Source: Burkholderia sp052045245 (GTDB lineage: Bacteria > Pseudomonadota > Gammaproteobacteria > Burkholderiales > Burkholderiaceae). From it: a stretch of DNA of 64,000 nt. The translations under genes were made by a program, and so were the position numbers. Each line of letters starts with the position of its first letter. Position 1 is the first letter of the stretch. Shown here piece after piece: positions 9,440-17,985 of the stretch. The DNA lies in NCBI RefSeq assembly GCF_052045245.1, contig NZ_JBQEON010000018.1, forward strand, positions 1 to 64,000. Reading direction: 5' to 3'. The notes under the pieces are model-generated. The model was given only the letters and a program-made list of their open reading frames with translations. It ran no database searches and had not been told where the DNA came from.

Positions 9440-9612
9440 GCGGGAGTCAGGCTGGCTTTCGTCGACGAAAAGCATGAGACGGGAGCAAGCGTTGAAGTGC
9501 TGACTCTCGCCGACCGCGAAGCATGGGGCGAGAGCAAGCGTTGAAGTGCTGACTTTCGCCGACCGCGAAGCATGGGGCGAGAGTAAGCGCTGAAGCGCTA
9601 ACTCTCGCCGAC
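9440..9612 (+). repeat. 49-bp tandem repeats forming palindromes in the fadD leader
   Basis: A unit of 49 bp recurs with exact spacing: the element GCAAGCG/GTAAGCG occurs at 9485, 9534 and 9583. The two full units differ at only a few bases. A degenerate copy precedes them from about 9440 and a partial copy follows to 9612. Each unit carries complementary arms CTCTCGCC and GGCGAGAG. The last junction forms two 15-bp arms (9577-9591 and 9596-9610) with one mismatch and a TGAA loop. The array ends 15 bp before the fadD start codon. It is too regular to be spacer sequence and has no coding potential. Confidence 0.85.
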
Positions 9613-9626
9613 ACCGGAGACACATC

Positions 9627-11381
9627 ATGTCCTCATCCGCAGCAACCGCAGCGGCCCAGCTCCCGCCGAACAGCGACGGCGTCTGGTACGCATCGTATCC
9701 GCCCGGCGTGCCGCACGAGATCGACGTCACGCAATACGCATCGCTCGTGCAGTTCTTCGACGAATGCACGACGCGCTTCGCCGAGCGCGTCGCCTACGTG
9801 AGCGCAGGCGCATCGATGACCTACCGCACGCTCGCGCAGAAAGTCGATGCATTCGCGTCGTATCTGCAAAGCACCGGCGTGAAGCCGGGCGACCGCGTCG
9901 CGATCATGCTGCCGAACACGTTCCAGTACCCGGTCGCGCTGTTCGGCACGCTGAAGGCGGGTGCGATCGTCGTCAACGTCAATCCCCTCTACACCGCGCG
10001 CGAACTCGCGCACCAGCTGAAGGACAGCGGCGCGCAGACGATCGTCGTATTCGAAAACTTCGCGCGCACGCTGCAGGACGCGCTGCCGGAAACGCAGGTG
10101 AAGAACATCGTCGTCACCGCGCTCGGCGACCTGCTCGCCGACGGCTTCAACGCGAAAGGACGCCTGATCAATTTCGTGCTGAAGCACGTGAAGAAACTCG
10201 TGCCGGCCTACAGCCTGCCGCAGGCGATCCGGCTGCGCCCCGCCCTCGCGCTCGGCGCGCGCGGCAAGCCGCAGCCCGTGCAGACCACGCGCGACGATCT
10301 CGCGTTCCTGCAATACACGGGCGGCACGACCGGTGTCGCGAAAGGCGCGATGCTCACGCACGGCAACCTGATCGCGAACCTGCTGCAGGCCAAGGCGTGG
10401 ATCGCCGACCAGGTGTCGGGCGACGTCGAAACCGTGCTGACGCCGCTGCCGCTTTATCACATCTATTCGCTGACGGTGAACGCGTTCATCTTCATGGGGC
10501 TCGGCGGGCGCAACATCCTGATCGCGAACCCGCGCGACATGAAGATGGTGATGAAGATCATCCGCCACGAAACGTTCACCGGAATCACCGGCATCAACAC
10601 GCTGTACAACGCGTTCCTCGACAACGAGGAATTCCGCAAGCGCGACTTCTCGCAGCTCAAGCTCGCGATGGCGGGCGGGATGGCGATGCAGCGCGCGGTC
10701 GCGGAGCGCTTCCAGCAGGTCACGGGCCGGCCGGTCGTCGAAGGCTACGGGCTCACCGAATGCTCGCCGATCGTCACGATGAATCCGGTGGACCTGAACG
10801 ACATGGCCGCGTTCAGCGGCTCGATCGGCCTGCCCGCGCCGTCGACGCTCGTGCGCTTTCGCCGCGAGGACGGCACCTGGGCCGGCATCGGCGAGCCGGG
10901 CGAGCTGTGCGTCCACGGTCCGCAGGTGATGCGCGGCTACTGGCAGCGGCCCGACGAAACCGCGAAGGTGATCGATGCCGACGGCTGGCTCGGCACCGGC
11001 GACATCGGCGTGATGGACGAGCGCGGCTTCATCCGTCTGATCGACCGCAAGAAGGACATGATCCTCGTCTCGGGCTTCAACGTGTATCCGAACGAGATCG
11101 AGGAAGTGCTGGTCATGCATCCGGGCATCAGCGAAGCCGCCGCGATCGGCATTCCCGACGAGGTGCAGGGCGAGCGGATCAAGGTGTTCGTCGTGCGTCG
11201 CGACCCGACGCTCACGGTCGACGACGTGCTCGCGCACTGCCGCAAGAACCTCACCGGCTACAAGATGCCGAAGCTCGTCGAGTTCCGCGACGCGCTGCCG
11301 CAGACGAACGTCGGCAAGATCCTGCGCCGCGCGCTGCGCGACGAGGAACTCGCGAAGATCAACGCCGCGAAGCACGGCTGA
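9627..11381 (+). CDS. fadD: Long-chain fatty acid-CoA ligase
   Basis: AMP-forming acyl-CoA synthetase of 584 residues that activates long-chain fatty acids for beta-oxidation or lipid synthesis. Visible motifs are the ATP/AMP signature YTGGTTGVAKG (about 230-240), GYGLTECSP (about 373), the GWLGTGDIG loop, the fatty-acyl-CoA-synthetase motif starting DRKKDMILVSGFNVYP (about 473) and the C-terminal VGKILRR with the catalytic lysine. A GGAGA site precedes the ATG. The adjacent PsrA-like regulator and the hairpin repeats in the leader suggest dedicated regulation. A second gene for an exported protein follows 28 bp downstream and may be cotranscribed. Confidence 0.93.
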   Translation: MSSSAATAAAQLPPNSDGVWYASYPPGVPHEIDVTQYASLVQFFDECTTRFAERVAYVSAGASMTYRTLAQKVDAFASYLQSTGVKPGDRVAIMLPNTFQYPVALFGTLKAGAIVVNVNPLYTARELAHQLKDSGAQTIVVFENFARTLQDALPETQVKNIVVTALGDLLADGFNAKGRLINFVLKHVKKLVPAYSLPQAIRLRPALALGARGKPQPVQTTRDDLAFLQYTGGTTGVAKGAMLTHGNLIANLLQAKAWIADQVSGDVETVLTPLPLYHIYSLTVNAFIFMGLGGRNILIANPRDMKMVMKIIRHETFTGITGINTLYNAFLDNEEFRKRDFSQLKLAMAGGMAMQRAVAERFQQVTGRPVVEGYGLTECSPIVTMNPVDLNDMAAFSGSIGLPAPSTLVRFRREDGTWAGIGEPGELCVHGPQVMRGYWQRPDETAKVIDADGWLGTGDIGVMDERGFIRLIDRKKDMILVSGFNVYPNEIEEVLVMHPGISEAAAIGIPDEVQGERIKVFVVRRDPTLTVDDVLAHCRKNLTGYKMPKLVEFRDALPQTNVGKILRRALRDEELAKINAAKHG

Positions 11382-11409
11382 AGCCCCATCGCCCCAGGAG
11401 ACGCTGTCG

Positions 11410-12327
11410 ATGAACGAAGGAAAGAAGCACCGCGCGGCGCACGTTGCCGCCGCTGCGGTTGCGTGCATGCTGTTGCTCGTGCAGCCGGGGCTGCATGCGC
11501 AGGAAACGGCCGATGCCGCGAGCGCGGCACAGGAGGCCGCCTTGCCGGCGGACCTGGCAAAGGTCACGCGCGAGCCGGTCTCGCAGCAGGCGCGCTGGCT
11601 GCGCACGGCCGCCCAGCGCGGCACGCTCGCGCAACTCGACGACGCCACGCTCACGGCACTCTTCAAGGCACTCGATCCGCTCGCCGTGCCGCTCTATATC
11701 CGCAACGGTCCCAACGGCTATCCGTCGTACCAGTTCACGATGGTGCGCCAGGAACGCATCAGCGGGAAATGGTCCGATACGCCCGACCGCATGCTCGTGA
11801 AGATCACCCGCGAGCCGCTGCGCGTGTATGCGAAATGGCTGCCGGGTGGCGCGCATGCGGGCCAGGAGACGATCTACGACACGACGCAGCGCAAGGACGA
11901 GATGTACGGCCATCTCGGCGGCCTGCTCGGCAAGATTCCGTTGTGGACGGCGCTCGACGGTGCGCTCGCCCGCGCACAGTCGAATCACCAGGTGAAGGAT
12001 CTCGGCACCGAGTTCATCACGAACCTGTACCTGACCGAAGGCAAGAAATACCAGGAAGCCGGCGTGCAGCGGCCGACGCAGGTGGAAGCGAAGACGATCG
12101 GCGGCGTGCGCGTCGTCGCGCTCACCTATGAGACGCCCACCGGCCGGCCGCAGTTCTACGCGAAAAAGGAAACCCTCGGACTCGACCTGCACGCGCCCTA
12201 CTTCCGGACCGTCGAGTCCTATGACAACGACGGCAGGATCTTCGAGCGGATCGTCATCGAGAAGATCGCGCCGGCGACACTCGACGAATCCGCGTTCGAT
12301 CCTAAAAATCCTGACTACGCGTTCTGA
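11410..12327 (+). CDS. DUF1571 domain exported protein
   Basis: Exported protein of 305 residues. A signal peptide ends at LHAQ (about residue 30). The mature part matches what I recognise as the DUF1571 family: FTMVRQERISGKW followed by an LRVYAKWLPGG strand and the GQETIYD block. It has no catalytic motif. The fold may be related to LolA-like lipid- or lipoprotein-binding periplasmic proteins, but that is speculation. It starts 28 bp after fadD with a CAGGAG site, so it is probably in the same transcript, which could point to an envelope-lipid role. Confidence 0.7.
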   Translation: MNEGKKHRAAHVAAAAVACMLLLVQPGLHAQETADAASAAQEAALPADLAKVTREPVSQQARWLRTAAQRGTLAQLDDATLTALFKALDPLAVPLYIRNGPNGYPSYQFTMVRQERISGKWSDTPDRMLVKITREPLRVYAKWLPGGAHAGQETIYDTTQRKDEMYGHLGGLLGKIPLWTALDGALARAQSNHQVKDLGTEFITNLYLTEGKKYQEAGVQRPTQVEAKTIGGVRVVALTYETPTGRPQFYAKKETLGLDLHAPYFRTVESYDNDGRIFERIVIEKIAPATLDESAFDPKNPDYAF

Positions 12328-12354
12328 GCGTCACGCGCGCCGCGCACGCCGGAG

Positions 12355-12633
12355 TCAGTCGTCGTCATCGTCGTGATGCTTGCGCCAGTGCTTGTAATAG
12401 TGCCGGCGCCATTTGCGGTAGCCGTCGTCGTCCTCGTCGCCGTAGTAGCCGTATCCGTAGCCCGGATAGGCGACCACGGCCGGCTGCGGCGCCACATAGA
12501 CCGGTGCCGGCTCGGCATAGACCGGCGCGACCGGCACGCCGATGCCCACCGACAGGTCGACGTGCGCCATTGCACTGCCGGAAGCGAGCAATGCCATGCT
12601 CCCGATCAAAACCGCCAATCCCTTCGTGTTCAT
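12355..12633 (-). CDS. Small exported PXPV-repeat protein
   Basis: Short exported protein of 92 residues. The signal peptide is clear (cleavage after SAMA). The mature part has Pro-Val rich PVAPVYAEPAPVYVAPQPAV, then a Gly/Tyr stretch, and ends in a His/Lys/Arg section plus a run of five aspartates. It resembles the small PXPV-repeat proteins common in Burkholderiales. Function is unknown. It is convergent with the DUF1571 gene, with 27 bp between their stops. Confidence 0.72.
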   Translation of the reverse strand: MNTKGLAVLIGSMALLASGSAMAHVDLSVGIGVPVAPVYAEPAPVYVAPQPAVVAYPGYGYGYYGDEDDDGYRKWRRHYYKHWRKHHDDDDD

Positions 12634-12928
12634 GTTCCCGTTCCCTGATCTGCCGGCCTGCCCGGCACGCGCGACGAAGGTACGTCAGCCGCGCACCGGC
12701 AGGTGCTACGCCGTTGCGAGAGTCGTAACGCGACGTAACCGAACGGCACTAGCCATTTGACCGAATCGCGAAAATGCGCGGGAACGTCTATAGTGGGTTA
12801 CGGTTCGACACAATCACGACTGCGCGCTCGTGGAACGAACAGGGTAAAATCCCGCCAAACACCGGGTGGGCGACCACGCCACACACACGCACAACATATT
12901 CTCTGACGCAGGCTCCTGCCGCACCTCA

Positions 12929-13498
12929 ATGGCCAATCCCGCAGAATCCCATCCGCAAAACGACTTCATCAATGCGGCGCGCAAGGAACGTAAGCGCGTT
13001 GAAATCTATCTCGTCAACGGCATTCGCCTGACGGGGTGTATCGAGTCGTTCGACCAGTACCTGGTGATGCTGCGCACCCCCGTGGGTCTGCAAGGCATCT
13101 ACAAGCGCGCGATTTCCACGATCCAGCTCGACACGGGCGGCTCCCGTCCTGGCGGCAGCGGTCCCCGCGGCCCGCGGCCCGGCGGCCGGCCGGGCGGTCG
13201 CGAAGGTGGCGGCCACAGCCCGTACGGCTCGCATGGCGGCTCCCGCGAATCGCGCGGCGACGGCGGCTACGGCTCGCGCGAGCCGCGTGAAGGTTACGGT
13301 TCCCGTGAACCGCGCGAGGGTTATGGCGCGCCGCGTGAACCGCGCGAAGGCTACGGCGCCCCGCGCGAACCGCGTGAATACGGTGCGCCGCGTGATGCCG
13401 GCGATGCATCGGGCAATACGTCGTCGTCCGATTCGCGCGGCGGCAACGGGCCGGTGATCGTCACGCGCCGCCGGCGAATCGTGCCGGACGGCCAGTAA
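12929..13498 (+). CDS. hfq2: Second RNA chaperone Hfq (Hfq2) with long repetitive tail
   Basis: Hfq-family RNA chaperone of 189 residues; typical Hfq is 77-100. The Sm core covers about residues 10-68: FINAARKERKRVEIYLVNG, then IESFDQYLVML (Sm1) and IYKRAISTI (Sm2). The canonical Sm2 motif is YKHAIS; here the histidine is arginine (R60). The C-terminal 120 residues are Gly/Arg/Pro rich, with tandem SREPREGYG and APREPREGYG repeats, and end in a basic VTRRRRIVPDGQ. The ATG at 12929 gives the family N-terminus; the frame extends upstream without homology. Burkholderia cepacia complex members are known to carry this long Hfq beside a short one. The gene is monocistronic, with a terminator after it. 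Confidence 0.92.
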   Translation: MANPAESHPQNDFINAARKERKRVEIYLVNGIRLTGCIESFDQYLVMLRTPVGLQGIYKRAISTIQLDTGGSRPGGSGPRGPRPGGRPGGREGGGHSPYGSHGGSRESRGDGGYGSREPREGYGSREPREGYGAPREPREGYGAPREPREYGAPRDAGDASGNTSSSDSRGGNGPVIVTRRRRIVPDGQ

Positions 13499-13501
13499 AA
13501 C

Positions 13502-13532
13502 AAAAGGGCAAGCCAACCGGCTTGCCCTTTTT
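13502..13532 (+). terminator. Rho-independent terminator after hfq2
   Basis: A perfect 9-bp stem GGGCAAGCC/GGCTTGCCC with AACC loop is followed by five T and preceded by A-rich sequence. It lies just after the hfq2 stop and may also serve the convergent DUF2968 gene. Confidence 0.9.
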
Positions 13533-13581
13533 ACTGGTGGGTCGGCGCGGCATGTCGCCGCAGCGGCCGCGCCGTGACCGC

Positions 13582-14289
13582 TCAGCGTACCTTCGTCGGC
13601 AAGCCCGCGTCGGCCTCGCGCTGCAGCGAACGCACCTGCTGCTGCAATGCGCGCAACTGCGACTGGAGCTCCGCCTGTTGCGCCTGCAACGCCGCCGTTT
13701 CGTTACGCACGTTCTTCTGGCGATCCGCGACAGCTGCCTGCTGCTCGCGCGCGATCGAGATGTCGGCCTGCAAGCGCCGCGCCCGCTCCTGCGTGACTTC
13801 GATCTGCCGGTCCATTTGTGCCTTCTGCGATTCCAGCTTCGCCGCACGCAACTCGTTGACGGCCAGCCGTTCCGCCTGATGCGAGAAATCGCGATAGATC
13901 GATTCCGCGCGTGATTCGTCGGAAGTCTTGATCACGCGCCAGAATGCCTTCTGCTGGAACAGCGCGACGAAATAGGAACCGTCCTTCACGCTGAACAGCA
14001 GGCTTGCGCCGTAGCTGCCGTTATAGCTCGTGCGCATTTCAGTCAGCGAACGCGCCTGGATCTGGCGCTGCAACTCGTCGACCGTGCTCGGCCCGGTCGT
14101 TTCACCCGCCTGCGGCTGCACCGACGTCTGCACCTGCTGATCGATCACCGGAATCGCCGCCACCGGTGCCGATGCCGGCTGTACCGCCGGCGCCCCATTG
14201 CCGGCCAAGCCTTGCGCGTACGCGCCCTGCATGCCTCCCATCATGGCGAGCAACACACACGCCCGCCCCAACCCCGTCATATGGCTCAT
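13582..14289 (-). CDS. DUF2968 exported coiled-coil protein
   Basis: Exported protein of 235 residues with a signal peptide ending AYAQ (about residue 26). A Pro/Ala/Val-rich linker leads to the DUF2968 core, with VDELQRQIQARSLTEMRTSYNG and GSYFVALFQQKAFWRVI. The last 100 residues form a long predicted coiled coil (Glu/Gln/Arg heptads, for example ALQAQQAELQSQLRALQQQ). DUF2968 proteins are known almost only from Burkholderia and relatives and have no assigned function. It faces hfq2 and lies downstream of the tad locus on the same strand, about 55 bp after the bEBP gene. Confidence 0.82.
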   Translation of the reverse strand: MSHMTGLGRACVLLAMMGGMQGAYAQGLAGNGAPAVQPASAPVAAIPVIDQQVQTSVQPQAGETTGPSTVDELQRQIQARSLTEMRTSYNGSYGASLLFSVKDGSYFVALFQQKAFWRVIKTSDESRAESIYRDFSHQAERLAVNELRAAKLESQKAQMDRQIEVTQERARRLQADISIAREQQAAVADRQKNVRNETAALQAQQAELQSQLRALQQQVRSLQREADAGLPTKVR

Positions 14290-14343
14290 GAATTTTTATT
14301 CCCGCCCGTGTCGTTGTAATTCAGCGCGATTTTATCTCATTAA

Positions 14344-15735
14344 TTACTCGCTTTCGCGGGTCTCGGGCTCTTCGTCGAATATCTGATATTTACGCATCTT
14401 TTCCCACAAGACCTTGCGGCTGATGCCGAGCTGCTGCGCCGTATCCTGGCGTCGCCAACCGTTCGCATCGAGGGCCGCGATCACGCGGCTGCGCTCGCTC
14501 ATGTCCCACTTGCTGCGGTCGACGAAAACTTCCGCCGCGCTCTCCACCGGCACCGGCTGCGCCGAATTGCGCGCATGCGCGACCAGCCGCTGCAGTCGCG
14601 CGGCATCCCAGCCGCCCGTCTGCCGCACCGTCACCCCGACCCGCTCGGCAAGATTGCGCAACTCGCGCACGTTGCCGGGGAAATAGCTGTCCGCGACCGC
14701 GTCGGCGAGCCAGTAAGGCAGGTCGGACAGTTGCGCGAGCCGCTCGTCGCCCACCACCTCCGCGACGAACGACTTGAACAGCGCGATCTTGTCGACCGCG
14801 CCGCGCTCTTCCAGCGACGGAATGCTCAGCTCGATCACCGCGAGCCGGTAGTAAAGATCCGCGCGGAACAGGCCATCCTTCACCAGCTGCGGCAGCTTCT
14901 TGTTGCTGGCCGCGACGAGACGGAAATCGACCTTGATCGGCGTCGTCGCGCCAACCCGCAGTACCGCGCCGTCCTCGAGCACGCGCAGCAGCTTGACCTG
15001 CTGGTACAACGGCAAGTCGCCGACTTCGTCGAGGAACAGCGTGCCGCCCGCCGCCTGTTCGAAATAGCCTTTATGCGCAACAACCGCACCGGTGAACGAG
15101 CCTTTCGCATGCCCGAAGAACAACGATTCGAACAGGCCGTCCGGAATCGCCCCGCAGTTGACCGGTACGAATTCGCCCTGGCGGTAACGCGAATGCTTGT
15201 CGTGCAGCAGTTGCGCGATGCGCTCCTTGCCGACGCCGGTTTCGCCGTGCAGCAGCACGTTGGTATCGCAGTCGGCGAACGTGTCGACTTCGTGCAGCAG
15301 CGCCTGCATCGACTCCGAGTGCGCGACCAGTTCGGACGGCTGCAGCGTTTCGGCCGCGTGCGCACGCAGTTGCGTGACGAGCTTGCCGATCATCCCGCGC
15401 AGTTCGGCGCAGGTGAAGTCGAGCGGCAGGATGTGCGAGTAATCGGGCGGATACTGCGACGCGTCGTGATCGCGTGCCGCACCGACCCACACGACCGGCA
15501 TGCCGATGTTGGCCTGCCAGTCGCGCAGGAAGGCCGCGCCGGTTTCGATCATCGTCACGCTGATGATCGCGAGCGACGGCCGCATCGCGGCGCGCTCGGG
15601 CGAGATCTCCGCATTGTCGGCGCGGATCACCTCGACGTCGAAGCTCGCCATGCAGCGGGCAACGCGGTCGACGATGTCCGCCTTGCCTTCCCAGACGTAC
15701 AGGTCGAGTTCTGCGATTGCGGGGGGGGTTCTCAT
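14344..15735 (-). CDS. Sigma-54-dependent transcriptional activator of the Tad island
   Basis: bEBP of 463 residues. Residues 1-125 look like a degenerate receiver: the strand SLAIISVT stands where the phospho-acceptor Asp would be. The AAA+ domain has Walker A GETGVGKE (164-171), a GSFTGA loop (212-217; usual GAFTGA) and Walker B GTLFLDEVGD (231-240). A Fis-type HTH ends the protein (DTAQQLGISRKVLWEKMRKY). The ATG at 15735 lies 17 bp after tadG; the open frame continues upstream without homology. Codons 3-5 contain a run of eight C. As last gene of the tad cluster it probably regulates pilus and surface-protein genes. Degenerate receivers of this layout (FleQ/VpsR-like) can bind c-di-GMP, but that is only a possibility here. 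Confidence 0.88.
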   Translation of the reverse strand: MRTPPAIAELDLYVWEGKADIVDRVARCMASFDVEVIRADNAEISPERAAMRPSLAIISVTMIETGAAFLRDWQANIGMPVVWVGAARDHDASQYPPDYSHILPLDFTCAELRGMIGKLVTQLRAHAAETLQPSELVAHSESMQALLHEVDTFADCDTNVLLHGETGVGKERIAQLLHDKHSRYRQGEFVPVNCGAIPDGLFESLFFGHAKGSFTGAVVAHKGYFEQAAGGTLFLDEVGDLPLYQQVKLLRVLEDGAVLRVGATTPIKVDFRLVAASNKKLPQLVKDGLFRADLYYRLAVIELSIPSLEERGAVDKIALFKSFVAEVVGDERLAQLSDLPYWLADAVADSYFPGNVRELRNLAERVGVTVRQTGGWDAARLQRLVAHARNSAQPVPVESAAEVFVDRSKWDMSERSRVIAALDANGWRRQDTAQQLGISRKVLWEKMRKYQIFDEEPETRESE

Positions 15736-15752
15736 CGGGTGGTCTTGCTTCT

Positions 15753-17618
15753 CTAATTGCTGACAGTTTGCGCAGCGCCGCAGGTCAGCGACATTTGATG
15801 TACCGTGGCGGCACCGAGCTGGACGCCCAGCAGATCCAGCAGCGGATCGATGATACCGTCCAGCGCGCTCAACAGCGGGCTCAAAACGCCGGTCAGGACG
15901 TCCAGCAGTTTTGGAATGAAATCCGGTGTGACCGTAACGGTGACCAGTCCGAACAGCAGATCCACCTTCGGTGTGATCGTGGCCGAGCTCAGACCAGCCA
16001 AGGCATTGCTCACGGCCGAACCCAGCGCATTCGTGTTGGTGGTCCAGTAGTAGGACGGATCGCTTCCGCCCCGTCCGTAAAACGTATTGGTCGCCGTGTT
16101 GCCTGCCAGATTCACCGACACGTTGGAAACGGTCGCGGAAACCTCGACCGCGCCAGCCAGCACCAGCACGTCGAGTACCTTGGCGGGCGTCGAGCAGTTG
16201 TAGGTCGCCGGCAGGTTGAGCAGGTTGCCGCTGAGTGGTGGCTGGCCGATACAGAGATTCGCGACGCTCGGTTGCGCGCTGATCGTGGCCGAATTCGGCG
16301 AGGTCAGGCAATTGGTGGACAACAGCGTTGCGCTGCCGGCACCGAGCTGCAAGTAGATCGGCAAGTAAACGTTGGCGGACGCCACGACCGGCAGCGGGTT
16401 CACCCCAAGGTTGACGAGAAGATAGAGGCCGATCTGCGCATTCGTCGCGACCGTGCGCCATGCGCCGGTCGCGACCTTCCCGCCTTCGCCTACCGCGATG
16501 GTCGGCGGGCTGATGACCTGCGCCTGCAACTGCACGATCGAAACGGAGTTGCCGTTCGACAGCGTCAGCGGCACGTTGGCGCCGATCACGACGCCCGGCT
16601 TGCCGCTCTGCGAGATCTGCGCCATCGCCATCACGAGATCGAGCACGTTGACGGTCGCGTCGGCTGCCGCCTGCGCGTTCGCGAGACCGAGCGTGAGCAG
16701 CGACGTGGCACTCTGCCCGGTCAGCTTCGCGACGTTGATGTTGGTATTGCTGAGCAGACTCAGATTGAGGATGTTGTTCAGTGCGCCGGTCGCACTCGAC
16801 TGCAGGGTGGCGCCGAGCGTGGTGGTCTTCCCGACGGCCGCCACCATCGCGTTGAGCAGCGTACCGACCGATGCCTGCGCATTGACCAGCCCGCCTATGG
16901 TCCCGTTGCCGACCGACAGCGATTGCAGTGCGACGGCGATATCGCCGAGCTTGACGTTCGCGCACGCGAGCCCCTGGTAAGACGCGAGATTGAGCGTCAG
17001 TGGCGTACCGCCCTGGCCTTGCAGCAACGCGCCCAGCAGTGCATTCACAAGACCGGGATTACCGGTCGGCACACCCGAGCAGCCGACTCCGCCGACGGCG
17101 GCCAGCGTCGCACCGATTGAGAACGTGTCGATGTTGGTCGCCTTCGCGGTCGACGTGGCGGTCACGGTGCGCGTCGGTCCGAAGAAGAAATACGGCATCG
17201 ATTTGGAAATCGTGACCCGGACCGCGTTCAGCTGCGTGAGCTTGGGGATCGACGTCTTCGACGTATAGAAACTGCTCGACGTCCCGGTTGCCGTCGGTGC
17301 CCAATAACCGCAATCGGCCGACAGCGTCGTGGTGCCGTCGACGGAAAAGCCGTTCGTCGATGCGTTGTTCGTGGCCACGCTCGTCACGTTCGCACACGTA
17401 TCATCCAGCCGCTGGACCGCGGCGAGTGCTGCGAGATCGGCGACGCGCTGCATGTCGCGACGCGCCAGGAACACGTTGCCGATGTCGACCGAACCGAGAA
17501 TCACCATCGCCAGCAGTATCCATACGGATGCCATGACGACGACCGCGCCGCGCTGGCGCCGCGGCGCGACGTGCCCTCGTCCGGTCACGCGATTTGATGA
17601 ATGGCGAGCCGCGCTCAT
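15753..17618 (-). CDS. tadG: Tad pilus assembly protein TadG-like
   Basis: Protein of about 621 residues with one N-terminal transmembrane helix (VVVMASVWILLAMVILGSVD) after a basic RRQRGA stretch, the TadE/TadG pseudopilin-like opening. DMQRVADLAALAAVQRL follows, as in TadG. The long remainder is Ser/Thr/Asn/Val-rich, with few charges and scattered cysteines, and probably lies in the periplasm. The start is uncertain: a TTG at 17633 overlaps the stop of the preceding gene, but the ATG at 17618 has GAGG 5 bp upstream and is chosen. It sits between the DUF3613 gene and the regulator in a tight cluster. Confidence 0.82.
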   Translation of the reverse strand: MSAARHSSNRVTGRGHVAPRRQRGAVVVMASVWILLAMVILGSVDIGNVFLARRDMQRVADLAALAAVQRLDDTCANVTSVATNNASTNGFSVDGTTTLSADCGYWAPTATGTSSSFYTSKTSIPKLTQLNAVRVTISKSMPYFFFGPTRTVTATSTAKATNIDTFSIGATLAAVGGVGCSGVPTGNPGLVNALLGALLQGQGGTPLTLNLASYQGLACANVKLGDIAVALQSLSVGNGTIGGLVNAQASVGTLLNAMVAAVGKTTTLGATLQSSATGALNNILNLSLLSNTNINVAKLTGQSATSLLTLGLANAQAAADATVNVLDLVMAMAQISQSGKPGVVIGANVPLTLSNGNSVSIVQLQAQVISPPTIAVGEGGKVATGAWRTVATNAQIGLYLLVNLGVNPLPVVASANVYLPIYLQLGAGSATLLSTNCLTSPNSATISAQPSVANLCIGQPPLSGNLLNLPATYNCSTPAKVLDVLVLAGAVEVSATVSNVSVNLAGNTATNTFYGRGGSDPSYYWTTNTNALGSAVSNALAGLSSATITPKVDLLFGLVTVTVTPDFIPKLLDVLTGVLSPLLSALDGIIDPLLDLLGVQLGAATVHQMSLTCGAAQTVSN

Positions 17619-17629
17619 TGCCGCCTCGC

Positions 17630-17962
17630 TCAATACGATTGCATGGGATGCTGTCCGCCGGACCCGCCGTTGCCGTTCGAGTTGACCGGCGACCCCATCG
17701 ACTCCGGAATCTTGTGCTTGAACGAATCGAGATAGCGCTGGTAACTGAGCGACGCGGCATCACCCAGCATCGGCAATGCCGGTCCGGCCGCACGGTTGTC
17801 GCGCTGCAGCGCGAGCAGCGCATCGGTCGAATGGCCGATTTCCGATGCCCTCGCCGTCGATTGCTCGCAATGGGCTGCCGTCGCGGCCCCCATCAATGCA
17901 ACCAGTGCGATGCCGCGATGCAGCCATGCCAGGTGGCGATTGAAACGTTTGTCGTTCGACAT
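17630..17962 (-). CDS. DUF3613 exported protein of the tad locus
   Basis: Small exported protein of 110 residues with a signal peptide (cleavage near AAHC, about residue 32). The mature part carries the family signature LLALQRDNRAAGPALPMLGDAAS followed by YQRYLDSFKHKIPE, and a Gly/Asn-rich end. DUF3613 genes are found beside tadD/tadG in Burkholderiales Tad loci. The role is unknown; a pilus assembly accessory is likely from position. Its stop lies within a few bases of the tadG start region, so translation is probably coupled. The ATG at 17962 gives a proper signal peptide. Confidence 0.75.
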   Translation of the reverse strand: MSNDKRFNRHLAWLHRGIALVALMGAATAAHCEQSTARASEIGHSTDALLALQRDNRAAGPALPMLGDAASLSYQRYLDSFKHKIPESMGSPVNSNGNGGSGGQHPMQSY

Positions 17963-17985
17963 GTCACTTCCCCCCGAATGCTTTG

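Noticed and set aside
9440..9612. CRISPR array
   Set aside because: The 49-bp period has no unique spacers, the units are adjacent and palindromic, and no cas genes are nearby.
14344..16965. A fused protein of more than 870 residues ending in the bEBP
   Set aside because: The first 410 codons are out-of-frame tadG sequence. The bEBP starts at the ATG at 15735.
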